From Blastococcus sp. (lineage in GTDB: Bacteria; Actinomycetota; Actinomycetes; Mycobacteriales; Geodermatophilaceae): a stretch of DNA of 39,578 nucleotides. The stretch is taken from contig JAOPWH010000117.1 of NCBI GenBank assembly GCA_025965795.1, positions 1-39,578 on the forward strand, read 5' to 3'. The notes below the pieces were generated by a model. It saw nothing but the letters and a program-made list of their open reading frames with translations, searched no databases and was not told the DNA's origin. This document shows, piece by piece, positions 24,537 to 34,904 of this stretch (position 1 is the first letter of the stretch; each line of letters starts with the position of its first letter). The translations under genes were made by a program, and so were the position numbers.

Positions 24537-26773
24537 CCCCCGTGACCCGCTCCGACCTGGATGCGCTGCCCCTCGAGCGCAAGGCCCTGCTGCTCTCCGG
24601 CCGGAACTTCTGGTCCACCGAGCCGGTCGAGGAGATCGGTCTCCCGTCGGTGGTGCTCACCGACGGCCCGCACGGCGTCCGCCGTCAGCAGGCGGACTTC
24701 GACCAGGTCGGGTTGATGGACAGCGCACCCGCGACCTGCTTCCCGCCGGCGGTCGCCGTGGGATCCAGCTGGGACCCCGACATCGCCGAGCGCATCGGCA
24801 CGGCGATCGGCAGGGAGGCGCGAGCGCTGGGCGTGCCGGTCGTCCTCGGCCCGGGCGTGAACATCAAGCGGTCACCGCTGTGCGGCAGGAACTTCGAGTA
24901 CTACTCGGAGGACCCGCTGCTGGCCGGCGTGCTCGGCGCCGCCCACGTGCGCGGCCAGCAGAGCCAGGGCGTCGGAGCCTCGGTGAAGCACTTCGCGGCC
25001 AACAACCAGGAGACGTCTCGCATGCAGGTCAGCGCCGACGTCGACGAGCGCACCCTGCGCGAGATCTACCTGCCCGCCTTCGAGCGGGTGGTCACCGAGG
25101 CCCGTCCGGCGACGGTCATGTGCGCCTACAACAAGATCAACGGCGTCTACGCCTCGCAGAACCGCTGGCTGCTCACGGAGGTACTGCGCGACGAGTGGGG
25201 CTTCACCGGCGCGGTGGTCTCCGACTGGGGCGCGGTCGACGACCGGGTGGCGGCGCTCGAGGCGGGCCTCGACCTGCAGATGCCCGGCGACCACGGCGCG
25301 GGCAACCGGCTGGTGATCGAGGCCGTCCGGGCGGGGGCGCTGGACGAGGCGGTCGTGAACCGGAGCGCGCGACGGGTCGCCGCGCTGGCCGAACTCCGGA
25401 GCGAGCCGACGGACGGCTTCGACGTCGACGCGCACCATGCGCTGGCCCGCGAGCTCGCCGCCGGGTGCGCGGTTCTGCTGAAGAACGAGGGCGGCGCGCT
25501 GCCTCTCGCCCGGGACGCGCGCGTCGCCGTGGTGGGGGAGTTCGCCAGGACTCCCCGTTACCAGGGCGGCGGCAGCTCGCACGTCAACGCGACCCGGGTC
25601 GACGACGCGCTCAGCGTGCTGGGGTCCGTCCTGGACGGAACGGTCGCGTTCGCGCCCGGCTTCTCCCTCGACGGCTCCGGCGACGCGGCTGTCCTGCGCG
25701 AGGGCGCGCTCGCCGTCGCCCGGGACGCCGACGTCACGGTCGTGTTCGCCGGCCTGGCCGAGGACGACGAGTCCGAGGGCTTCGACCGCACGACCCTCGA
25801 CCTGCCCGCGATCCAGGTCGAGCTGATCCGCGCGGTGGCCGCGGTCAGCCGGCGGACCGTCGTCGTGCTGTCGACCGGGAGCGTCGTCTCGCTGGAGGCC
25901 TGGCACGACGACGTCGACGCGATCCTGGCCGGCTTCCTGCTCGGTCAGGCCGGCGGTGGCGCGCTCGCCGATCTGCTCACGGGTGCCGTCGACCCCTCCG
26001 GGCGGCTGGCCGAGACCATTCCGCTGCGCCTGCAGGACACCCCCAGCTACCTGAACTTCCCGGGCGAGCTGGGCCATGTCCGCTACGGCGAGGGGGTCAT
26101 GGTCGGCTACCGGCACTTCGTCACCGCCGACGCGCCGGTCCGCTATCCCTTCGGACACGGCCTGAGCTACACGACCGTCGAGACCACCGATCTGCAGGTT
26201 CGGTCGACCGGCGGCGACGCCGCCACCGTCTCGCTGACCGTCACGAACACCGGCGGGCGCGCCGGCCGGCACGTGGTGCAGGTCTACGTCGCGACGTCCG
26301 CAGGACCGGTCCGCCGGCCGGCCCGCGAACTGCGCGCGTTCACCAAGCTGTCGCTGGAGCCGGGCGAGGCGCGGAAGGTGTCGTTCCAGCTGGACCGTCG
26401 GGCGTTCGCGTACTGGGACGTCAGGGAGGGCGGCTGGATCGTCGCACCGGGCGAGTACACGGTGCAGATCGGCCGCAGCTCCGCCGACATCGTGGCCGAG
26501 GCGGCGGTGACCCTGGCCGGGGACGCCGTCGTTCCGGAGCTGACGCTGCAGTCGTCGGTGGTCGAGTGGTTCGAGCACCCGGTGGTCGGCGCCCCGCTGC
26601 TCGAGATCTTCCTCGCCGCGATGCCCGAGGGTGCCGCCGAGATGCACGCGGGGCTGCTGCGCATGATCGGATCGATGCCGATGCGCCGGTTCGCGGCCGA
26701 CTTCGGCGCGACGATCCCCGCCGTGGAGCTCGAGCGCCTCATGGCCGAGGCGAAGGCCGCTCGCGCCGGCTGA
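24533..26773 (+). CDS. GH3 family beta-glucosidase / beta-xylosidase
   Basis: A 746-residue GH3 enzyme, the last gene of the transporter operon. The N-terminal barrel contains KHFAANNQE, MCAYNKINGVYAS and the nucleophile D231 in VVSDWGAVDD. The second domain has LLKNEGGALPL and the probable acid/base E415 in SEGFDRTTLDLP. A fibronectin-III-like domain (NTGGRAGRHVVQVYV) follows, then a tail of about 90 residues. No signal peptide is seen. The GTG at 24533 overlaps the GH43 stop as GTGA. GH3 members remove beta-linked glucose or xylose from aryl and steroid glycosides. Together with the rhamnosidases this completes stepwise removal of a disaccharide such as rutinose. Confidence 0.93.
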   Translation: MTPVTRSDLDALPLERKALLLSGRNFWSTEPVEEIGLPSVVLTDGPHGVRRQQADFDQVGLMDSAPATCFPPAVAVGSSWDPDIAERIGTAIGREARALGVPVVLGPGVNIKRSPLCGRNFEYYSEDPLLAGVLGAAHVRGQQSQGVGASVKHFAANNQETSRMQVSADVDERTLREIYLPAFERVVTEARPATVMCAYNKINGVYASQNRWLLTEVLRDEWGFTGAVVSDWGAVDDRVAALEAGLDLQMPGDHGAGNRLVIEAVRAGALDEAVVNRSARRVAALAELRSEPTDGFDVDAHHALARELAAGCAVLLKNEGGALPLARDARVAVVGEFARTPRYQGGGSSHVNATRVDDALSVLGSVLDGTVAFAPGFSLDGSGDAAVLREGALAVARDADVTVVFAGLAEDDESEGFDRTTLDLPAIQVELIRAVAAVSRRTVVVLSTGSVVSLEAWHDDVDAILAGFLLGQAGGGALADLLTGAVDPSGRLAETIPLRLQDTPSYLNFPGELGHVRYGEGVMVGYRHFVTADAPVRYPFGHGLSYTTVETTDLQVRSTGGDAATVSLTVTNTGGRAGRHVVQVYVATSAGPVRRPARELRAFTKLSLEPGEARKVSFQLDRRAFAYWDVREGGWIVAPGEYTVQIGRSSADIVAEAAVTLAGDAVVPELTLQSSVVEWFEHPVVGAPLLEIFLAAMPEGAAEMHAGLLRMIGSMPMRRFAADFGATIPAVELERLMAEAKAARAG

Positions 26774-26842
26774 CGAGGGCCGCGGCCGCGCGGACGCGGC
26801 TCGGTCCGGGACGGTCCGCTGCGTGGGGAAGTGGGTCGCCGA

Positions 26843-27280
26843 TCACGGCGCGGCCGACCCCGGGGTCGCGGTATCGGGTTCGGCGGTGCGGGTGCGCCGC
26901 AACCAGCCGCCGGCGAACAGAGCCAGAAGCACGAGAACTGGCTGGAAGAACAGCCGGATGAGTCTCTTCCGGTCGGTGTCGAGACCGAAGGCGTCGGTGC
27001 CCTCCAGGTACTGGGCGACATTGCCGGGGAGGACCGCCACGAAGAACACCGCCAGCAAGACTCCGATGAGCCGCCGCTTGCCCGGGAGCGCCACGAAAGC
27101 CACGCCCAGAGCGATCTCGGCGACACCGGAGGCGAGGACCGTCAGGTCTTCGTCGACGGGGAACCAGTCGGGCACCTGGGCCTGGAACGTCTGCCGCTGG
27201 GTCGTCAGGTGGAGAATTCCTGCGCCCACCATCGCCGCGCCCAGCAGGAGCCGAACGGCAGTGCGGACGCCCGTGGCCAT
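26843..27280 (-). CDS. DoxX-like small membrane protein
   Basis: A 145-residue protein with four hydrophobic segments (about residues 6-25, 46-65, 70-90 and 107-126). Its GAGILHL near the start and an arginine-rich cytoplasmic end fit the DoxX-like family. The function of most such proteins is unknown; some take part in redox or surfactant-like membrane systems. It is on the minus strand, convergent with the GH3 gene and divergent from the beta-glucuronidase gene, so it is not part of the glycosidase operon. The 69-bp gap to the GH3 gene shows no convincing terminator. Confidence 0.8.
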   Translation of the reverse strand: MATGVRTAVRLLLGAAMVGAGILHLTTQRQTFQAQVPDWFPVDEDLTVLASGVAEIALGVAFVALPGKRRLIGVLLAVFFVAVLPGNVAQYLEGTDAFGLDTDRKRLIRLFFQPVLVLLALFAGGWLRRTRTAEPDTATPGSAAP

Positions 27281-27354
27281 GCCTGGACGTTAGCCGGGCG
27301 GGCAGCCGCCGATGCCGTGGGCGTGGGCGGTGCCGTGGGCGTGGAGCGAGAGCG

Positions 27355-27369
27355 TTCCATCCAACGGCC
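27355..27369 (+). promoter_or_regulatory. Degenerate sixth IclR operator candidate (beta-glucuronidase gene)
   Basis: TTCCATCCAACGGCC matches operator copy 5 at 12 of 15 positions and the main form at 10 of 15. It keeps the CCAT and CGGC blocks and lies 71 bp upstream of the GH2 start, a distance like those of the stronger copies. It could tie the isolated GH2 gene to the regulon, but the match is weak enough to arise by chance. Confidence 0.4.
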
Positions 27370-27439
27370 GACCGACTGGGCGAGGGCCGTGCAGCGTGAA
27401 GTACTGGCACCGATCCCTGCCCTCGACCAGAAGGACGTC

Positions 27440-29197
27440 ATGCTCCGGCCACAGGACGGTCCCACCCGCGAGCGGAAGAAGCTCGACGGCCTCTGGCGGT
27501 TCGCGCTCGACCCCGGCGGGACGGGCCGAGGGGACGGCTGGTGGCGCGAGCCGTTGCCGGACGCCCGCGAGGTCGCCGTTCCGGCGAGCTACAACGACCT
27601 GTTCGCCGACGCCGCCGTCCGCGATCACGTGGGTGACGCCTGGTACCAGACGGACGTCGTCGTACCCCGCGGGTGGGCCGGCCAGCGGGTGGTGCTCCGC
27701 TTCGACGCGGCCACCCACCGCGCGGTCGTCTGGGTGGACGACGTCGAGGTCGCCGCGCACGAGGGCGGCTACACGCCGTTCGAGGCCGACGTCACCACGC
27801 ACGTCCGGCCGGGCCGGCAGGTGCGGATCACCGTCGTCGTCGACAACCGGCTGACCTGGCAGTCGATCCCGCCCGGCGTCGTCACGGACGGCAGGCAGAC
27901 CTACTTCCACGACTTCTTCAACTACGCCGGCCTGCACCGGTCGGTGTGGCTGTACTCGACGCCGCTCGCGCACATCGACGACCTCACCGTCGTTCCCGGC
28001 CTCGAGGGGACGACGGGCACCGTCGGCTACCGGATCGGGACGTCGGGAGGTGGTGAGGTGCGGGCCGTGCTCCTGGACGCCGGGGGCACCGAGGTGGCCC
28101 GGTCGGACGGCGCCGAGGGTGTGCTGACCGTCGAGGAGGTGCATCCGTGGCGGCCGGGGGAGGGCTACCTCTACGACCTGCGGGCGGAGCTGACCGACGG
28201 GAACGAGGTGATCGACAGCTATCGGCTGCCCGTCGGCATCCGGACCGTGGAGGTGAGGGGAGCGCAGTTCCTGATCAACGGCGAGCCGTTCCGCTTCACC
28301 GGCTTCGGCAAGCACGAGGACATCCCGGTCAGGGGTAAGGGCCACGACGACGCGTGGCTGGTGCACGACGGCGCGCTGATGGAGTGGATCGGCGCCAACT
28401 CGTTCCGAACCGCGCACTACCCGCACGCCGAGGAGGTGCTGGACTACGCCGATCGGCACGGCATCGTGGTCATCGACGAGGCCGCCGCCGTCGGCCAGAA
28501 CATGAAGCTGGCGGCGGTCGTGATGGGGACGCAGTACGAGACGTTCTCGCCGGAGACGATCGACGAGCGCAGCCGGGAGGCGCACGCGCAGGCCGTCCGC
28601 GAGCTGATCGCCCGCGACAAGAACCATCCCAGCGTCGTCCTCTGGAGCATCGCGAACGAGCCGGAATCCGACAGCGACGCCGCCGTCGACTACTTCGAGC
28701 CGTTGTTCGCGCTGACCCGGGGGCTGGACCCCACCCGGCCGGTCGCGTCCGCGAACATGATGTTCGCCCCCCACGGCCGCGACCGGCTCCAGGCCCTCGG
28801 CGACGTGGTGATGCTCAACCGCTACTACGGCTGGTACGCGTTTCCGGGTGACCTCGACGGCGCGGAGCGCGCACTGCAGGCCGAGCTCGAGGCGTGGGCG
28901 GGGGAGGGCAAGCCGATCGTCGTCAGCGAGTTCGGGGCGGACGCGATGCCCGGCGTCCGATCGGTCACGCCGCAGCCGTGGAGCGAGGAGTACCAGGCCG
29001 AGTTCCTGGCGATGTACCACCGCGTCTTCGACCGCATCGACGCCGTCGTCGGCGAGCACGTCTGGAGCTTCGCCGACTTCGCCACCAGCGCGGCCATCGG
29101 CCGGGTCGACGGCAACCGCAAGGGCGTGTTCACGCGGGACCGGCGACCGAAGGCCGCAGCGTTCCTCCTCCGCAGTCGCTGGCGGAAGCTCGGCTGA
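27440..29197 (+). CDS. uidA: GH2 beta-glucuronidase
   Basis: A 585-residue GH2 enzyme with sugar-binding, immunoglobulin-like and barrel domains. The acid/base is E407 in WSIANEPES and the nucleophile E497 in SEFGAD. The N-x-K motif that recognises the glucuronate carboxylate is present as N559-R-K561, with spacing very close to Escherichia coli UidA (E413, E504, N566, K568). This supports glucuronidase over galactosidase activity. There is no signal peptide, so it is cytoplasmic. The ATG at 27440 follows AGAAGGACGTC; the open frame further upstream runs over the antisense DoxX gene. A 12-bp-stem hairpin covers its stop codon. Glucuronides are a common form of flavonoids and triterpenes in plants, so it fits the locus, though it is its own transcription unit. 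Confidence 0.92.
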   Translation: MLRPQDGPTRERKKLDGLWRFALDPGGTGRGDGWWREPLPDAREVAVPASYNDLFADAAVRDHVGDAWYQTDVVVPRGWAGQRVVLRFDAATHRAVVWVDDVEVAAHEGGYTPFEADVTTHVRPGRQVRITVVVDNRLTWQSIPPGVVTDGRQTYFHDFFNYAGLHRSVWLYSTPLAHIDDLTVVPGLEGTTGTVGYRIGTSGGGEVRAVLLDAGGTEVARSDGAEGVLTVEEVHPWRPGEGYLYDLRAELTDGNEVIDSYRLPVGIRTVEVRGAQFLINGEPFRFTGFGKHEDIPVRGKGHDDAWLVHDGALMEWIGANSFRTAHYPHAEEVLDYADRHGIVVIDEAAAVGQNMKLAAVVMGTQYETFSPETIDERSREAHAQAVRELIARDKNHPSVVLWSIANEPESDSDAAVDYFEPLFALTRGLDPTRPVASANMMFAPHGRDRLQALGDVVMLNRYYGWYAFPGDLDGAERALQAELEAWAGEGKPIVVSEFGADAMPGVRSVTPQPWSEEYQAEFLAMYHRVFDRIDAVVGEHVWSFADFATSAAIGRVDGNRKGVFTRDRRPKAAAFLLRSRWRKLG

Positions 29198-29219
29198 CCG
29201 CCCGTGCGGCGGTCAGCCG
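29191..29219. terminator. Bidirectional hairpin terminator between GH2 and ROK genes
   Basis: CGGCTGACCGCC and GGCGGTCAGCCG form a perfect 12-bp stem with a 5-base loop. The two convergent genes end inside it: the GH2 TGA is in the left arm and the ROK stop in the right arm. There is no T run, as is usual in high-GC actinobacteria. Confidence 0.75.
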
Positions 29220-30412
29220 AGGTAGCGGCTCGGATTCGCCAGAACGTCGGCGAAGGCCCGGAACGCGGCGCCGGTGGCTCCCGCGGCGACGGCCCGGCCG
29301 GCGCTCTCGATCGTCGGCCGGCGCCAGCGGGCGGACAGGACGCGGCGGGAGAGGGAGTCCTCGAGTTCGGGGCGGAGCTGCTCGGTGAGCTCGCCCAGGC
29401 TGCCCCCGAGCACGACGGTGGGGATGTCCAGCACGTTGATGACGCCGGCCAGCGCGACGCCGAGCGCGTGCGCGGCGATGCCCAGCGCTCGACGTGCCGC
29501 CGGATCGCCGGCGGCGGCCCGAGCGGCCAGCTCACCCGGCGCGGCGTCGAGGGGAAGGGCGGCCGCCGTCATCAGCGCGTGCCGCCCGGCGTACTGCTCC
29601 AGGCAACCCGTGGAACCGCAGCGGCACGCCGGGCCGGCCGGATCGACGCAGACATGGCCGATCTCGCCCGCCCAGCCCGATCGCCCGGCCATGACGCGCC
29701 CGTCGAGGACCGCGGCGCCACCGATGCCGATCTGCCCGGACAGGTAGAGGAAGTCCCGGTGCGCCCCCAAGCGTCCGGGCGCGGCCTCGGCGACCGTGCG
29801 GGCGGCCAGGTCGGCCTCGTTGCCGAGGCGCAGGTCGAGACCCGGCGGCAGGACGTCCCGGAGGAACGGCGCCGGGCGCAGGTCGGACCACCCGAGGTTG
29901 GGTGCGCGCAGGAGGACGCCGGCCGCCTCGTCGACGATCCCCGGGAGCGCCAGCCCTGCGCCGATCAGCCGGCGATCCGCCGGCAGCGCGTCGAGGATCC
30001 CTGCGGCGAGGCCGGCCAGCCGCGTGAGGGTGTCGGCCGGGTCGCCCGCGACGAAGGTGCCCTCCTCCACGGCCTCGGCGACCACCCGGCCGCCGAGGTC
30101 GAGAACCCGGGCGGTCAGCAGTCCCACGTCGACCTGGAGCCCGAGGGCCAGCGGCGAGCCGGGTACGAGGGGCGTCGCCGGCCGCCCGCGGCGGGCCGGG
30201 AGCACCCGGCCCACCTCATTCACCAGGCCGGCCGCGACCAGCTCGTCGACGAGCCGGGCCGCGGTCGCCCGTGACATCCCCGTTGCCGCGGCCACGTCGG
30301 CCCGGGAGGAGAGCGGCACCGCGCACACGGTGCGCAGGGTCAGAGCCAGATTCGTCGTCCGGAGCGTCGACTGCCGCGCACCCTCGCGTGAGGCGGATTC
30401 CGGGCCCGGCAC
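29213..30412 (-). CDS. xylR: ROK-family transcriptional repressor, XylR-like
   Basis: A 399-residue protein with an N-terminal winged helix-turn-helix (about residues 35-65, [20 protein letters not shown]) and a sugar-kinase-like ROK domain. The latter holds GLALPGIVD and the zinc-binding pattern GHVC...[11 protein letters not shown]. It would bind the xylose operator and release it on binding xylose. It is divergent from xylA-xylB, the classic arrangement. The GTG at 30412 has an AAGGG immediately in front, too close for a ribosome-binding site. However, TAATCT ends 6 bases upstream, so a leaderless message starting at the GTG is likely. The xylose specificity is inferred from the neighbours; the fold alone only says sugar-responsive repressor. 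Confidence 0.88.
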   Translation of the reverse strand: MPGPESASREGARQSTLRTTNLALTLRTVCAVPLSSRADVAAATGMSRATAARLVDELVAAGLVNEVGRVLPARRGRPATPLVPGSPLALGLQVDVGLLTARVLDLGGRVVAEAVEEGTFVAGDPADTLTRLAGLAAGILDALPADRRLIGAGLALPGIVDEAAGVLLRAPNLGWSDLRPAPFLRDVLPPGLDLRLGNEADLAARTVAEAAPGRLGAHRDFLYLSGQIGIGGAAVLDGRVMAGRSGWAGEIGHVCVDPAGPACRCGSTGCLEQYAGRHALMTAAALPLDAAPGELAARAAAGDPAARRALGIAAHALGVALAGVINVLDIPTVVLGGSLGELTEQLRPELEDSLSRRVLSARWRRPTIESAGRAVAAGATGAAFRAFADVLANPSRYLG

Positions 30413-30415
30413 CCC

Positions 30416-30444
30416 TTGAGATTAGCCGGCCCCGGCATTATGTT
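30416..30444 (+). promoter_or_regulatory. xylA promoter
   Basis: TTGAGA at 30416-30421 and TATGTT at 30439-30444 are separated by exactly 17 bases. Transcription would begin about 30450, inside the downstream palindrome, so repressor binding would block it. Confidence 0.6.
30419..30424 (-). promoter_or_regulatory. Leaderless -10 element of the ROK repressor gene
   Basis: Read on the minus strand, TAATCT ends 6 bases before the GTG at 30412. A weak -35-like TGGAAC lies 17 bases upstream at 30442-30447. The -10 element overlaps the -35 box of the divergent xylA promoter, so polymerase binding at the two promoters should be mutually exclusive. Confidence 0.5.
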
Positions 30445-30446
30445 CC

Positions 30447-30471
30447 AGGGCGAAACAAACCCTTTCGCCCT
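30447..30471. promoter_or_regulatory. Palindromic operator candidate for the ROK/XylR repressor
   Basis: AGGGCGAAA and TTTCGCCCT form a perfect 9-bp inverted repeat around the 7-base spacer CAAACCC. It covers the expected xylA transcription start and borders the -35 region of the repressor gene. Size and symmetry suit a ROK dimer. It could also form an RNA hairpin in the xylA leader. Confidence 0.6.
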
Positions 30472-30486
30472 TCCGGAGGATCCGCC

Positions 30487-31677
30487 ATGCCCAGTTCCCA
30501 GCCGACCCGCGCGGACAGGTTCTCCTTCGGCCTCTGGACGGTGGGCTGGCAGGCCCGCGACCCGTTCGGCGACGCCACCCGCCCGGCCCTGGACCCGGTG
30601 GAGAGCGTGCACCGGCTGGCCGAGCTCGGGGCGTACGGCGTCACGTTCCACGACGACGACCTGATCCCGTTCGGCAGCGACGACGCCGCGCGGGACGGCC
30701 ACATCAAGCGATTCAGGGCGGCGCTCGAGGAGACCGGTCTGGTCGTCCCGATGGCGACGACCAACCTCTTCACCCACCCGGTGTTCAAGGAGGGGGCGCT
30801 CACGGCCAACGACCGCGACGTCCGGCGGTTCGCCCTGCGCAAGGTGATGCGCAACATGGACCTCGCCGCGGAACTCGGCGCGGAGACCTACGTCCTGTGG
30901 GGCGGGCGCGAGGGCACCGAGGTCGACGCCGCCAAGGACCTCCGGGCTGCGTTCGACCGCTACCGCGAGGGCCTGGACACCCTGGCCCAGTACTCCGTCG
31001 ACCGTGGCTACGGTCTGCGCTTCGCCCTCGAGCCGAAGCCGAACGAGCCCCGCGGCGACATCTTCCTGCCCACCGTCGGGCACGCCCTCGCCTTCATCTC
31101 CACGCTCGAGCACGCCGACCTGGTCGGAGTGAACCCCGAGGTCGGGCACGAGCAGATGGCCGGCCTCAACTTCACCCACGGCATCGCGCAGGCGCTGTGG
31201 CAGGGCAAGCTCTTCCACATCGATCTGAACGGTCAGCACGGCCCGAAGTTCGACCAGGACCTGGTCTTCGGGCACGGCGACCTGCTGTCGGCATTCGCGA
31301 CCGTGGATCTCCTGGAGAACGGCGGGCCCGGCGGCGGCCCGGCCTACGACGGCCCGCGGCACTTCGACTACAAGCCGCTGCGCACCGAGGACGCGGACGG
31401 CGTCTGGACGTCGGCGGCGGCCAACATGCGCACCTATCTGCTGCTCAAGGAGCGGGCGGCCGCCTACCGCGCCGACCCCGAGGTGCAGGAGGCGCTGGCC
31501 GCCGCGGGGGTGCCGGAGCTGGCTGTGCCGACCCTGGGGGAGGGCGAGTCCTACGACGACCTCCTCGCCGACCGGTCCGCGTTCGAGGACTTCGACGCCG
31601 ACGCGGCTGCCGCGCGCGGCGGCGGCGTCGTCCGCCTGGCGCAGCTGGCGGTGGAGCACCTGACCGGCGCCCGGTGA
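30487..31677 (+). CDS. xylA: Xylose isomerase
   Basis: A 396-residue xylose isomerase that converts D-xylose to D-xylulose in the cytoplasm using two Mg2+ or Mn2+ ions. The catalytic His lies in FHDDD (H55, with D58 as its partner), and the metal and substrate residues E182 and K184 lie in [11 protein letters not shown]. These positions are within one residue of the Streptomyces enzyme. The ATG at 30487 has GGAGGA 7 bases upstream. It is the first gene of xylAB, with a ROK repressor divergent. Xylose released by the GH43 or GH3 enzymes of the adjoining locus could feed in here. Confidence 0.97.
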   Translation: MPSSQPTRADRFSFGLWTVGWQARDPFGDATRPALDPVESVHRLAELGAYGVTFHDDDLIPFGSDDAARDGHIKRFRAALEETGLVVPMATTNLFTHPVFKEGALTANDRDVRRFALRKVMRNMDLAAELGAETYVLWGGREGTEVDAAKDLRAAFDRYREGLDTLAQYSVDRGYGLRFALEPKPNEPRGDIFLPTVGHALAFISTLEHADLVGVNPEVGHEQMAGLNFTHGIAQALWQGKLFHIDLNGQHGPKFDQDLVFGHGDLLSAFATVDLLENGGPGGGPAYDGPRHFDYKPLRTEDADGVWTSAAANMRTYLLLKERAAAYRADPEVQEALAAAGVPELAVPTLGEGESYDDLLADRSAFEDFDADAAAARGGGVVRLAQLAVEHLTGAR

Positions 31678-33071
31678 CGCTCGTCGCGGGGATCGACTCC
31701 TCGACGCAGGCCTGCAAGGTCGTCGTCCGGGACGCCGACTCCGGCGCCCTCGTCCGGGAGGGCCGGGCGCCGCACCCGCCGGGCACGGAGGTCGACCCGG
31801 CGGCGTGGGCGGCGGCCCTGGACTCGGCGGTGGCCGCCGCAGGGGGGCTGGACGACGTCGCGGCTGTCGCCGTGGGCGGCCAGCAGCACGGCATGGTCTG
31901 CCTCGACGAGGACGGCGAGGTCGTGCGGCCGGCCCTGCTCTGGAACGACACCCGCTCGGCCGGCGCGGCCACCGACCTGATCGCGGAGCTCGGAGGGGCC
32001 CAGGCGTGGGCGGACGCCGTCGGACTGGTGCCGGTCGCGTCCTTCACCGTCACCAAGCTGCGCTGGCTGGCCGAGCACGAGCCGGCCGAGGCCGCCCGGA
32101 CGGCGGCGGTGTGCCTGCCGCACGACTGGCTCACCTGGCGGCTGGCCGGCTCGGAGGCGCTGGAGGAGCTGGTCACCGACCGCTCCGATGCCAGCGGCAC
32201 CGGCTACTGGTCGGCGGCGACCGGCGAGTACCGGCCCGACCTGCTCGAGCTCGGGCTCGGGCACAGCGCCGTCGTCCCCCGGGTGCTCGGGCCTGCCGAG
32301 CGCGCGGGGGAGACGCCGGCCGGTGCGGTGCTCGGCCCGGGCGCCGGCGACAACGCCGCCGCCGCGCTCGCCCTGGCCGCCGAGCCGGGGGACGTCGTCG
32401 TCTCGATCGGCACCTCCGGCGTGGTCTCCATGGTCGCCACGTCGCCGCTCGCCGACCCGAGCGGCACGGTGGCCGGCTTCGCCGACGCCACCGGGCACTT
32501 CCTCCCGCTGATCGCCACCCTCAACGCCGCCCAGGTGCTCGACGCCACCGCTCGGCTGCTCGGCGTCGACCACGACGAGCTGTCCCGGCTCGCGTTGTCG
32601 GCGCCCGCCGGAGCGGGCGGGCTGGTGCTGGTGCCCTACCTGGAGGGTGAGCGCACGCCTGACCGGCCGCATGCGACCGGGGCGGTGCACGGGCTCACCC
32701 AGGCGACCGCCGACCGTGCGTACCTGGCCCGGGCCACGGTCGAGGGCCTGCTCTGCGGCCTGGCCGACGGTCTGGACGCCGTGGCGGCCGGGGGCACTCC
32801 GGTGCGCCGGGTCTTCCTCATCGGCGGCGGGGCGCAGTCCGAGGCTGTGCGGCGCATCGCCCCGGCGGTCCTCGGCGTGCCGGTGCTGGTGCCGCCGCCC
32901 GGCGAGTACGTCGCCGACGGGGCCGCCCGGCAGGCCGCCTGGGTGCTCGGCGGCCGCGACGCCGCCCCCGAGTGGCCCCGCCCCGGGACGACGCTGCACG
33001 AGGCCGATGCGGTTCCACACGTGCGCGAGCGTTATGCCGAGGTCCGGGACCTCACCGCACGACGGAACTGA
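31674..33071 (+). CDS. xylB: Xylulokinase
   Basis: A 465-residue FGGY-family sugar kinase that phosphorylates D-xylulose to xylulose 5-phosphate for the pentose phosphate pathway. It starts with the phosphate-binding [11 protein letters not shown], has the substrate motif GGQQHGMV (Q70-H72), the catalytic-base aspartate D226 in GAGDNAAAA, and a C-terminal IGGGAQSE motif for ATP binding. The GTG at 31674 overlaps the xylA stop as GTGA. The next gene is convergent and starts unrelated functions, so xylAB is a two-gene operon. Confidence 0.96.
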   Translation: MTLVAGIDSSTQACKVVVRDADSGALVREGRAPHPPGTEVDPAAWAAALDSAVAAAGGLDDVAAVAVGGQQHGMVCLDEDGEVVRPALLWNDTRSAGAATDLIAELGGAQAWADAVGLVPVASFTVTKLRWLAEHEPAEAARTAAVCLPHDWLTWRLAGSEALEELVTDRSDASGTGYWSAATGEYRPDLLELGLGHSAVVPRVLGPAERAGETPAGAVLGPGAGDNAAAALALAAEPGDVVVSIGTSGVVSMVATSPLADPSGTVAGFADATGHFLPLIATLNAAQVLDATARLLGVDHDELSRLALSAPAGAGGLVLVPYLEGERTPDRPHATGAVHGLTQATADRAYLARATVEGLLCGLADGLDAVAAGGTPVRRVFLIGGGAQSEAVRRIAPAVLGVPVLVPPPGEYVADGAARQAAWVLGGRDAAPEWPRPGTTLHEADAVPHVRERYAEVRDLTARRN

Positions 33072-33163
33072 GCCCGCAGCGCTCGCCGAGTGTGGACCTG
33101 TGGTCGTCCCGGCAGGGTTATGACGGCCACGAGCCGACACTCGACGCAGAATCGGGTCCAGAG

Positions 33164-34849
<1,686 letters not shown>

Positions 34850-34904
34850 TCAGAACAGGGACGGCGACGCGGGCGCGACGCCGAGCGAGCGGCCGGACGG
34901 CGCT

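Noticed and set aside
26774-26842. Possible terminator between the GH3 and DoxX genes
   Set aside because: Only short, imperfect complementary blocks around GGTCC and GGACC are present; no stable stem stands out.
33086-33140. Inverted repeat CGAGTGT...ACACTCG between xylB and the MFS gene
   Set aside because: The arms are only 7 bp and the loop is about 40 bases, so it is not a convincing terminator for the convergent pair.
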